64,000 bases of DNA from Omphalotus guepiniiformis. Lineage: Eukaryota; Basidiomycota; Agaricomycetes; Agaricales; Omphalotaceae. The notes under the pieces are model-generated. The model had not been told where the DNA came from, made no database searches, and worked only from the letters and a program-made list of their open reading frames with translations. This document shows positions 29,743 through 40,300 of this stretch, piece after piece (position 1 is the stretch's first letter; each line of letters begins with the position of its first letter). The stretch is taken from contig JAQOOI010000029.1 in NCBI GenBank assembly GCA_028554645.1, positions 90,111 through 154,110 on the forward strand. Direction: 5' to 3'. The translations under genes and the position numbers were made by a program.

Positions 29743-32700
29743 CTACCTCTTCTTCACCTTCTTGGTTACACCTTCCTTGATAGCGAGCTTTCTCTTCGAT
29801 ACACCGCCATTATCACCACGACTTTCCTCATCCTCATCTAACACCATTGACGGTGCCGTGATATCAATCTTCTCTTGAACTTCATTAGCATCAGTATCAT
29901 CCACGTAAGTATCACCCGCGTCATCCAACACCATTGACGGTGCCGTGCTATCAGTCTTCTCCTGCACTTCACCAGCATCATCTCCACCAGTGAGCTGGTT
30001 ACCAAAACTGTCATTAGACCGCTTCAAATTCTCACTATCGCACCACCCATGGTATGCCTTTCCCAAATCCCACCAAGGCTTCATATTCAGGACGTCGTCT
30101 ACCATTTCCGGCCGCGCATGTTCAGTAAGTAGTTCGTCCCGGTGCAGTATCTTCTGATATTTGACTATATCGTCGAACTCGATCATAGCATAGACCGTGT
30201 CGGAGCAGCCCAAAGCCTTGAAATGGTAGCGTGTATGCGTGTTCTGGGATTTTTTTTTTGAACGCGCGGTGCGCATCCTTGTTGTGGTCTCCAATTTCGA
30301 CACTGTGGCCTGCGAAGCGAGGAGCTCCCCGGATTTGACCTCCTTTTCAACTCTGTCCACATCGTTCTTGACAGGGATGTTTGCATGCTCGGGAGTAGAC
30401 TCCTGAAGGCCTAGCTCCATGAGGATGGTGATGTATGGACGCAAAAGTGGTGGATCAGAACTGGCCGTGGAGTCATCAGACGACGCTCGGGTTGCGGAGC
30501 AATCAGTGGCCGGAGCGGGAGTAGTGGGGAAGAAGCCAAATTTCTCAGCATTAATCTGATTATACTTGCACTCGTGTTTCCGAAGTTTGACCTGAACAAA
30601 GATAGCAGTCATAACACATTCACCTATCTTCTCATCTCTGATCAATACAGGGATGACAAGGTCGACGTCGGTCTCGCCAAGCCGACAAATGAACGCAAAT
30701 CCTCGAATGAAAGCAAATGCCATAGCCTCTGTCGATAGCAGATGATCGTCACGGGCTCGAACCCACTGTAAGATACGAATGCGTGCAGTTTTGAATGCCT
30801 CCTTGAAGGAAAGGCCTGGCACATTGTTCGGAAAGCTTTCAGCTACAGATTTTTTGTCGCGGAAGAATTGTTCGAAAAAGGATAGGACAGAGCATCCCAG
30901 AGCCAGAGGATTTGTATTATTTTTCTGCTCTCTCAGAACAGCTCGATCGTAGGCATCGATGATCATCACTCGCGCAACCAGTTCGCCTCGCTCACCCATA
31001 TCCAACAGTCCGTATTCAATGGTGCGATCCAGAATATCGATGAGGATTGTCCGGTTCTGCTGCCGCCACCAGTCTAATTGTTGCGTTGCGGCCTATGAAT
31101 ACACATTCAGGAACGATTACAGGACTTCGGGATTGGAAGGAATCAGCTACGTACCACTGCTAGGATGGGTTCACTCGAATACCCTGATCGAAAGTAGAGG
31201 CAGTGCAGTGGCACGGAATAAAGCAATCGCATATGGTTGGCTACGAGAGTTGCCTGCGTGGTTAGAACATGTGGGCTGGTCATACGCGGCTCATACTCGA
31301 GGCAAAGCCGAACGTCAATAACAGCTAGTTGTGCCTCGGGGGTGTACTGAGATGCGGGCAGTTCCAGTTTGTGTTTCGCGACTAGTTTTGAGCAGGCGAG
31401 TAGAATGACATAATTGCACATGCGTTCCAATGCTTTCCCCGTGAGGCCATTGAGCATGGTCCAAAAACTGCAGCACGTAATGATCATTCGTGACTGAACA
31501 AAGATATGGGAAGACAGGATGGATAGCACCTACAGGGGACGTCCAAACTGAGCCATGAATTTAACCTTTGATATCTCCTGCAACGTATACTTGTTGGATC
31601 CGATAGGTAGCTCGGGTGAGCAGTCAAACGAAGTCTCCGTGATGGGAGCCTGGTGGTCTGTGCTGCGATTCGCGCGCGCGGAAGAGGGTAGATTGCGAGG
31701 AGGAGTAAAGTGCGCGACATGGAATAGAGTGGACAAGAAAAGAACAAAAAGTGATTTTCCGGCATAACGGCACAGGACAGAGAGAAAGACATCGTATAAG
31801 GTCTTCTTAGGCATATACGATGAATCGATCATCTTCTGTGTCAGCTCGTGGGCTTCATCAAAGTAAATCACGAGCTGCACGGATCGTTGAGAATCAGCAA
31901 ATGAGCTGAGCGTTCCAAGGAGATCCACGAGTTTAGCGAACGCCGAGTCCTCCTAGACATCTCCAAAAGATTTCAGCACATACAAAGAAGCAATACTCAC
32001 GGCACGCACCACTTGAGCCGTAGTGTCACGTTGGAGCTTTATAGCTGCCTCGCAGTCCTGAGAACTAAATCAGAATCACTTGCAGCGCTCAACATGAACA
32101 TTAAGCTTACTATTATGTTGGCCACGATTTGTTTGTAGAAGTCCATGCGAGATTTGCTCATATAATCCTTCCATAGCTTAGTGACATCATTGTAAGTCAT
32201 GCCGGGAAACTCGCTGCGCATCTCCAAAACCTTCTCCTGGACGGCAGTGAAGAGACAATGAAGAAAGACGTGATAACGGATTCGCACAGAGGTTTCGTCT
32301 TGGCTTTTAAGGAGAACGTCACGGATGCATTCATCGGGAGGAGGAAAAGCGAGGTCTAAATTGAGCTTGATAAATCAGATGTGAAAACGAGTTTTTCCAT
32401 ACCGTTCGTTTCGGCAGCCGCACGAAGGTTGAAGGGAATGGTGAAGACGAGGTTGGCCTGCTCCTCAACCATTCGCGACTTGCCGCATCCCGAGCTTTGA
32501 ATAATCGACGCTGTATTCGAGTAGCCCAGTACACCGCCCTTACCATGAGCCCTCATGCCGCACACCATGCGGTAGAGCTTTTCGTGGTAAAGACCCTGAT
32601 ATGGGGTGGTCCAAGCCTTATCGACTGCATGATCGGAGTACTTAGTGCGCTACGTTTGAAACATGGATAACGCCTCCCACCTCGAGCTGGAAAGCAGTAG

Positions 32701-33206
32701 TTGATTCTGGCGCTCAAGAAATGAGATAGTAAGACACGCACCCTTAATGAATCGTGCATCGTCATCAGTTTTGGCGAGAAAGGATTTCTTAGGGAATGCT
32801 GGAGGTTCTCGCAAAAAGGCTATCCCTCGCACCATCATGATCACCGAAAAAAGGCTTCACGGTAAAGGGACTTACCAGCATCAATTATGAGTGAAAAGTC
32901 TCCTTTCTTCCAGCATTCCTGTAAGACTTTCTTAATCGTCGATTCACTGGTCATTCCGAGGTCGAATAGTTCATCTAGATTCGCGGATTTTGAGACAAAC
33001 TTGTTCCAATCTGCATGATGGTCTACGCTTGGGAGATTGAGGATGATGTGCAGAAGTGTTGGCAGTTCTTGATCATCTAGCGGCCGCACGGAATCCCTCC
33101 TCCATTCGGGTTCCTTCTCCTGCTGCCTGAGCTCGAATAGATCAAGAACGTAACGATTGTCAAGTCCAATTAGTGACGCTGGCGTAGGGTTTGCTATCTG
33201 TCTCAT
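29743..33206 (-). CDS. Crinkler (CRN)-type P-loop NTPase with nuclease-like C-terminal domain
   Basis: Large multi-exon gene starting MRQIANPTPASLIGLD at 33206. The N-terminal part is followed by a P-loop, SSGCGKSRMVEE (near 32490), and a Walker B segment, LVIYFDEAHEL (near 31870), defining a STAND/AAA-like NTPase. The last long exon (from about 31075 to 29743) has MAFAFIRGFAFIC, DLVIPVLIRDE and IFVQVKLRKHE. The D…QxK spacing matches the restriction-endonuclease-like domains attached to NTPases in Crinkler-type proteins. It ends in a repeated acidic segment (DSTAPSMVLDDAGDTY-like, twice) and a basic KKVKKR, a possible nuclear signal. Exon 1 is 33206-32876 and exon 2 is 32825-32742; several later junctions, especially around 32640-32700, are only approximate. 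Such genes are expanded in mushrooms and may act in genome conflict; the role here is inferred. Confidence 0.75.
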
Positions 33207-33480
33207 TTGCTGATATGACTTCGGATTGAGAAGTGAATTGTGGCAGTGCCCCTCGGGCCGCCCCAGCCATCTCTTACACTACAAGGAGGGCAATATTTCA
33301 CGTAAGCGAAACTACTTTTGAAATACTATCTATTTAGATTTGTACATTTTCAAAGAAATTTAAGAAGTTTTTCGCACGTAAAAGGTATGGCCTTATGAGG
33401 TAATTTTCAGTGACAATTTGGGGAGTTTCGCACGTGACAAAGTGGGTGCAAAATACATGGCAACTTTGCCGTTTTCTCCC
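33207..33480. other. Intergenic
   Basis: AT-rich non-coding DNA upstream of the NTPase gene, with two copies of a TTTCGCACGTRA motif (near 33367 and 33425). Confidence 0.4.
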
Positions 33481-33647
33481 GTGAAATTTATTAAAAATGT
33501 CGGCCGGGAAACTAAATGGGCAATCAACGGGCAATCAACGGTAGTCTGGGTTGCCCGTTGATTGCCCAGTGATTGCCCGGTAGTTTCCCGGTGATTGCCC
33601 AGTGATTGCCCATTTAGTTTCCCGGCCGACATTCTTAATAAATGTCA
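33481..33647. repeat. 167-bp near-perfect palindrome with GATTGCCC repeats
   Basis: Arms 33481-33525 and 33603-33647 are inverted copies sharing AATGTCGGCCGGGAAACTAA and ATGGGCAATCA. The centre consists of reiterated GATTGCCC/GGGCAATC units and TTTCCCGG. It looks like a small foldback/MITE-type element, but no target duplication could be recognised. Confidence 0.8.
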
Positions 33648-33803
33648 CAGGAAAGAAATGATGGTTTGCTGGCGGCAAACCTCAAGTATGGCGACTAGAA
33701 TTGATCACATAAAACCCTTGATTTCACACGCAACAAAGCTTTATTTGTACAAGTCAAATGTAAAGATCCAAACAAATATTACTTTTAAGCAAATAGCGGC
33801 AAA

Positions 33804-33833
33804 TTTCCCATGCGGGAAATGTTGCCCTGTTTG
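33804..33833. repeat. Short imperfect hairpin
   Basis: GGCAAATTTCCC, short loop, GGGAAATGTTGCC. Lies about 115 bp upstream of the GGPP synthase ATG; possible structured element or chance. Confidence 0.4.
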
Positions 33834-33946
33834 TAGTGTTACTTGGTCTTATTTATTCACGACGAAAGCGCTCGAAAGCTCCCACGGTCAGAGTCCGTTC
33901 CCTCATCAACTCTAAATTACATAAAACATGTTTGCTCAATGCTGCG

Positions 33947-35360
33947 ATGTCTATCTACGACAATATCCTCACGAAACTCTCTTCAGACTCAATATGGAAT
34001 GCACAAAATGAAGCCGTCAGTATCTTCTGAACCCATCTATCAAACGAACTAGTTAAATTGACACATAAACGTGGATTGGATAGGCAGTGCTCGAGCCGTT
34101 CACATTCGTCTCATCTAATCCAGGAAAGGACATGCGAGGTCGGCTCATTGAAGCTTTCAATCGTTGGCTCAATGTACCAGAGGACAAACTAGCTGTCATC
34201 GCTCGAATCGTGAATATGTTGCATACTGCGAGTCTGATGTGCGCCCACCATGACTTTCTAGGGTCAAATGTCTCTTTGATGTGGATATTATATGCAGGGT
34301 GGACGATATAGAAGATGATTCACAGTTGAGAAGGGGTAGACCTGGTGTGTACCCTACTTGAATGTTTTTGGTCTCCCCTTCTTTGGTTCTGAGCACATTC
34401 ACGTTTATTCTTTATTTAGTCGCTCACAAAGTCTATGGTGTCCCTCAAACGATCAATACGGCGAACTATGTGTACTTCCTGGCTTTTCAAGAGCTCTTTT
34501 CGTTACGCGGGACCTCACATCATCATCTCGATAAGGATTTAGATGCTATAGTGAACGGTACGGTTCGCGTCACACATGCCTTACGATTCGCTGAACTCAA
34601 GTGTCCTTACAGCGGAACTACTGTCTCTTCATCGCGGTCAAGGTCTCGAACTTCTCTGGAGAGACTCTTTGCAATGCCCTAGCGAGGAAGAGTATATTTC
34701 GATGGTCAACAATAGTACGTGGGTTTATACGCCAGCACAACTGTCTCAGTATTTGAACATGAACATTTGTCGTTAGAGACCGGAGGGCTGCTGCGGATAG
34801 GCATTAAACTCATGATGGCATGCTCAACGACGAATTCGGACATGTAAGAAAGATTTTCTTTGTTCGTCCTAGTTTATCAAGGGATTCTAATTAAATGACA
34901 TAGACTATGTTCCCCTCGTCAATCTCATCGGCGTTTACTTCCAAATCCGTGATGATCTCTTAAATCTACAAAGCCCAGAGGTCAGTTCTCCGCCATCGTC
35001 AATTCCTCTCGTTAACATCGTCATTGCTCTCCGTCCGAACAGTACTCAAGCAACAAAGGCTTCGCAGAAGACCTCACAGAAGGAAAATTCTCTTTCCCAG
35101 TCGTACACAGTATCCACGCGGACAAAACTAATCGACAAGTTATAAATGTCTTACAAAAAAGACCCACAACTCCGACGCTAAAGATATACACAATATCGTA
35201 CTTGAAGGACCACACTAAATCGTTTGATTACACTCTTGGTGTCCTTGCGAGCCTCGATAAACAGACTAGAGATGAGATTAAACGATTGGGAGGTAATGAA
35301 GTGCTGGAGAAGCTGATGGATTCTTTTTGGGTAGATCAAGATATGTTAATGGGTGTTTAG
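33947..35360 (+). CDS. Geranylgeranyl diphosphate synthase (possible frame break)
   Basis: Prenyltransferase condensing FPP with IPP to GGPP for protein prenylation and diterpenes. Eight exons (33947-34019, 34088-34238, 34298-34344, 34420-34557, 34613-34714, 34777-34843, 34904-34980, 35043-35360). Landmarks in order: [35 protein letters not shown] (first Asp-rich DDxxD), [78 protein letters not shown] (second, DDxxN) and [16 protein letters not shown]. Every junction is in phase except exon 6 to exon 7. The only GT donor there (34844) and AG acceptor (34903) leave the conserved YVPLVNLIG block one base out of frame. That means a one-base error in the sequence, an unusual splice, or a mutation. 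Confidence 0.88.
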
Positions 35361-35604
35361 TTCTCTCGCTACAAGCACACGAGTCGAGGGGAGCTAATCA
35401 CTTAGATGCTCATGGTCAAGACTCACGCTACCAAAGGGACAGAGCGAATGCCACTTGTTGGAGGCTGGACGCCGCTACAGAATGTTGGAAGGACATCAAT
35501 ATACACACATATCTCATATAATACAAACATAGTACTTTGTACAGTAATAAATATGTTTCCCGCCTCATACCACCTGACAGAAGCAGAGAGCTCCCCAGTG
35601 TAAA

Positions 35605-35616
35605 ATAAAAATGGCT
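35605..35616 (-). terminator. Pol III T-run behind tRNA-Ile
   Basis: On the minus strand CATTTTTATTTTAC follows the tRNA 3' end by about 17 nt, a typical RNA polymerase III stop. Confidence 0.6.
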
Positions 35617-35631
35617 GGAACAAGCTCTAAT

Positions 35632-35704
35632 GGCCAACGTGGGGATCGAACCCAAGACCTTCGCGTTATTAGCACGACGCTCAAACCAGCTGAGCTAGTC
35701 GGCC
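35632..35704 (-). tRNA. tRNA-Ile (anticodon AAU)
   Basis: 73 nt, no intron. The acceptor stem pairs GGCCGAC with GTTGGCC. The D stem is GCTC/GAGC. The anticodon stem is TCGTG/CGCGA, closing the loop CTAATAA with anticodon AAT. The T loop TTCGATC lies in the B box GGTTCGATCC. The A box is TAGCTCAGCTGG. CCA is not encoded, as expected for a nuclear gene. Confidence 0.95.
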
Positions 35705-35878
35705 ATGCGAAACCTTAAAATTAGTGCCCAATGACAGAGTGTCACGTAAGCCTTGACCTCTTGCGGAGCTTGTCACAAGAAGAGCACATTCGTGACCCAG
35801 TCACGCCCATTGTACTCGCCGTCAAACCGACTTGCTCAACGTCGTTGTCGTTTGTCAAACTCTTACAGTACATTCACG

Positions 35879-36713
35879 ATGTTGTTCATCTCGTCCTTGG
35901 AAAAGCTACCTGTCTCCATCCTTCTTCTACTTCAGTTCTCATGGGTAGTGCTAGGTCAAGCATCACAGGCACCCCCGTCGACATTCGGCACAGCAACCGC
36001 AACTGCGACATCGAGTGGCAATAGCTTTTCGTCGCAGAGCGGTAGTGTTAGTGGTTCGAGTAGTAGAAGTGCTAGTGGCAGTGGAAGTGGAAGTGTAAGT
36101 GGAAGTTCGACAGCGACGGCAAACTTGCCTAGCTTGAGCGGGTACTCGTCCTGTGGTGAGTTCCAAGGGAATCTCTCCTTGTTGGTTCGTTGTTGGTTTC
36201 TGATTGATATTGCGATTGCGATTTGTAGTAAGCAATTGCTTCTTACTAGCAATAACTGATGTAGGCTGCACAAACGTTGTTCCAGAGTCCTGCTACTGCA
36301 CAAAGTACGTTGCAACTTCTCACTTCATATCTAGTCAATAATCTGACTTTTTACATCACACAAATCCGAGTTTCCCTAGCAGTTTGATAACATGCATAGG
36401 AGGCCAATGTCCTACAGAGCTCTCTACAGCAGAGGGTCTATCCAATCAATTCTGCGCCCTAGCTTCTACCAGCACTTCGCTGTCATTCTCCGTGACATCT
36501 ATTTCAAGCACTTCCAGCTCAAGTCCAAGCTCAGCATCTTCATCATTACCATCGAATACCTCTGGATCTTCCAGCGGTAGCAGCAGCGCTAGTGCCAGCG
36601 CTTCAAACAATGCTGCCTTAGGAGCACCGCTGGGGATACTGAGTCACACGACAATGCTCAGTCTCAGTGCTTCCTTTATGGGTGTTCTTCTCGGTGCTTT
36701 CATTATAGGGTGA
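35879..36713 (+). CDS. Small Cys/Ser-rich secreted protein, probable GPI anchor
   Basis: Three exons (35879-36155, 36265-36304, 36380-36713) give 216 aa. A signal peptide (VSILLLLQFSWVVLGQ) is followed by a Ser/Gly-rich spacer. A compact cysteine cluster spans all three exons (SSCGCTN, ESCYCTN, LITCIGGQCP, NQFCA; seven cysteines). Then comes a long Ser/Ala tract and a C-terminal hydrophobic tail, LSASFMGVLLGAFIIG, after small residues, typical of a GPI signal. The pattern is reminiscent of CFEM surface proteins but lacks one cysteine and the usual spacing. Likely cell-wall or plasma-membrane protein of unknown role. Confidence 0.75.
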
Positions 36714-37396
36714 TGCGATTGTTATATCTCTTTTGGTCCTTCGTTATCATGCATTTGGACGTTATAACCTTGAAGTTGGATGGAACCTGATTGATACCAA
36801 CTGAACAATGTCTGCACGACCAACCCCTCTTTGCCTCTCCATCCACCCTCCTAAATCTAGTCGTAATCTCGCACATACCCAATGCATGTTTAATTCCCCA
36901 CTTGTCCTTCACTTGATCCGTCGCGGCTCTACACAGTGGAAGCCAAAATACCTCCTTTCGTTTCCTATATCCGAGTTTGACGTTTTCCTCTTATTTACTT
37001 TATTGGTTTAGCCTTTCTGTCGTTCAATTTCATTACGGACTACTACATACCTCTACAGCATATACATCCCTACGTTCCACCTTGTTTGTGTCCCACCCAA
37101 ACTATCACAACTCGGGGCCGGGCCTTTGATACGAATCAGAACAAAGCTATACTGCCACGTATCTTCTCTCAGACAGTCGTGTATTCAGGGCAAAAGACTG
37201 GAACTGCCTGATCAAGACTTGTTGGAAGTGAGCACCAGAAACATTTCGACCAAAATAAACGTTACGAATACAATACAATAACTACAGATACTCAGTACAG
37301 AACAAATTCAGAATAGATAATAATGCTATAGTCGTAAATTATAGAGATCACAACACAAACTAGAACCTATACCTCCCTCTGCGCCAACGAGCAAGG
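36714..37396. other. Intergenic between convergent genes
   Basis: 3' regions of the GPI-type and CND1 genes; short frames only, nothing recognised. Confidence 0.5.
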
Positions 37397-40300
37397 TCAC
37401 TCCCCATCTGACTCATTCTCAGCTTTCACGACTTTTCGCTTTGCGTCTAGGTGTTCAAAGCACCTTGTCAGAAATAGTATCTCAGATAGAAACAACAATT
37501 CTTACTTTTTCTCGTAGCTCGTTTCTTTGCAGCAGCTTTCTTGCCCTGCGCGCGCTTCTCCAACGCTTGATCGTCCTCACCCTGTCGTTTGTGCTCTTCG
37601 AGAATCTGGCCCGAAATATCTCCGTCAGGAACTGAAACCCTCCATCAGATAATTTGTAACGAATCTGCTCAAAGTTCTCCAACTCAGTGCTCATGTCGTT
37701 CTTCCCAGTCTTATTCTGACGAGCCTGCACAAGAAATAGTAAGCAACTATCGATGTGTATTCTCGATGAATAACCCCACCTTGCCCAGAATCTCCGTGAA
37801 CCTATCGTACACTTTCGGTTCATGCAACTTGTCTCTGTAGAATGGCAATCCGTCCACGAGCTTCTTGACAGATTTCTCTGACTTGTACGGTAACAACGAG
37901 AGGCAGAACGCGATGTCACGCCATTGTCGAGGATCATCAGACAGTCGGAATCGCTGGCAGAGCTTCTCGACAATGTTCTCGGCTTGCTTGTCCTGGTGCC
38001 CATCATCATGAGTATGAAAATGTTTCGATCGTAGAATTTCGTAACCTACCTTCTCGATGAACGTGAAGATGTATTTGAGAGTGCTCTGGAACTTCTCCTC
38101 GTCTACAGCATGCTCGCCGGTGGACAGATGACTGATGACTGATTTCCAGTACGAATAAACTTGAGCAACGTTACGAGAACGAAAGTTATGAGACGTACCA
38201 TCCGGCAAATTATTATATATTGCATTATCCTTTGTCGATAGCTCCGTGAAAAACAGTTTTGCAAGGTCCGCAATCCTCGTATCCTCGTCCTCGAGACACT
38301 TGGCCATTTCGCCCAGCTGACCCTTGACCTTGACCATCCCGTTCAAAATCAAATGCGTGAGCACCATCAGCGTGTTCTTCTTAACCATGGGATCCTTGTC
38401 CGAAAGACCCTTGTATAGCTCGTTGCTATTCTCATCAATAATGTTACTGAACGAGACAGCAACGTCGCCGAGAGCGATAACGACGTTGCTCCGGATGTTG
38501 CGATGTTTCGACGACTCAAGAAGTTTGAAGAGCAGAAAGTGGTGGCGATCACAGAATTGAGAGCTGACGCAGAGGAATTTGCTTAGCGAAAGCGTAGCCG
38601 CAGCTCGGAGGGTAAGATTCTATGCGCATGATGCGTTATTCTACCTGACGCTCCATTTTATCACTTTAAACGTACCTTGAACTTTTGGGGGCTCCCGCAT
38701 ATATTCACCAGCATCGGTCCGTAGAGGGCAAGCAAAGAATGTTCGCCATACAGCATTTCATGCTCCCTCGCTTCCGCAATCCGCTCACCAATCTCGTCTT
38801 CCGCATTCCCGGCCACCTGGTCGAGCTCTTCCCCGTCCTTCTGAGCAGCCTGCGGGCCTTTACGAGCCTTATCAGCTGCACAGCACAAAACACAGTCAAA
38901 CACTGCCTAAATCACAAAAAAGGGGGAAACCCACCTGTCTGCTTCTCGTCCTTCTGCCTCTTCAACTCTCTCTCGACCAGTTCGAGGTAAACAATCTGCT
39001 TGATAGCAACATGCCCAACCACGAACAACAGCTGAGCAAGTTCAAATGCATCACCCTTATCCCCTCCGCCACCACCTCCTGTACTGCCTTGACTCGGAGT
39101 CGCATTATTTTCATTACCCTCGGAATCTGCAGACGGAGGCTGATCCTCATCCATCGCATCTGGGTCTCGTTCCTGTTGTTCCTGCCCTTGAGCAGTAGCC
39201 GCACGCTTCGGTGTAAACACCCGAATTGTGAGGTTCTTGATGATTTCATTACAAAGGTTGTCGGGGTGGTCACCAAGCGCATATATCGTGTTGATAGCTT
39301 GCTCTGCGAGCCCAAACCAGTCTTTAGACCGACATGGTCGTTCCACGGCGTCTTGGAGTCTCCGGAAGATGGGATTGCTCATCTCGTATCGGACGGAATC
39401 GCTGTACAGGGATCCTAAGAAAAATGAGATAAAACGGTGAATGAGCGATGAAGCAGAACATACCTTTGACTTTCTTTGCGCTTCCATTCAACCTCTGCAG
39501 TGCGACACAGGTATACCGTGCAAGAGTCAAATCATTCTTCATTCCATCAGCTCATATTCAGTATACCTCGCCTCGCAACCAACATGAAAAACCTCACCTT
39601 TCCCAATGCACCAAGGCCAACTTTCAACATCACATCCACCTTATCCGCTAACACGCTCCTCTTAGCCAATGCCAACATACCGAGGATGATAATCGCCCCC
39701 CTTCGCTGGGGTTTCGGAAGGTGTCGTTCCGCGCCTGTTGTTAATGATTAGGTTTCAACATTAGGGAGGAGGCAAGACAGACTTACTGAAGATTTGCCAA
39801 AGCTTGTTTATAACATCGTGATGAACTTGTCCGTCTTCCATCATCGTCCGCATCATCTCTTCCAGACTAGTAAGCTCGGCCAGTGTTGCATCATACGTCA
39901 ACCTTGAAGAATCATCGACAGTCAGCAAGAGATAATGGCAGGCACATTTTAACTCACTCAACCATATTCTTTGCAATCCTGTTGATTTGGTCTTTTGGCG
40001 GGAGGTCGGGGACGACATCGAAATACAAACTCCTGTAACATTCCAACAGTCTTGCCCTAACACCCTTAACCTCATTCCCGTCCTCTGAGGTCGCATTGTT
40101 GTCCTTTGACCAGATGAGATGTATCATCTTCTTGATCCCGACCTGTTAAACCAAGTAGAAAGACGGTGAGCTTCAAATCGAACAAAGAAAATACAGGCGC
40201 ATATATACACATCGGGAGAAAAAAATGACTGTACCGACCTCCGCAGAAGCAAACTGATACTCATGGGTAACCCTGAAAAACTCGATCGCCTCCAAAACCT

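Noticed and set aside
33947..35360. A diterpene biosynthetic cluster around GGPP synthase
   Set aside because: Neighbours are a Crinkler-type gene, a tRNA, a GPI protein and condensin. No terpene cyclase, P450 or transporter is present in the window.
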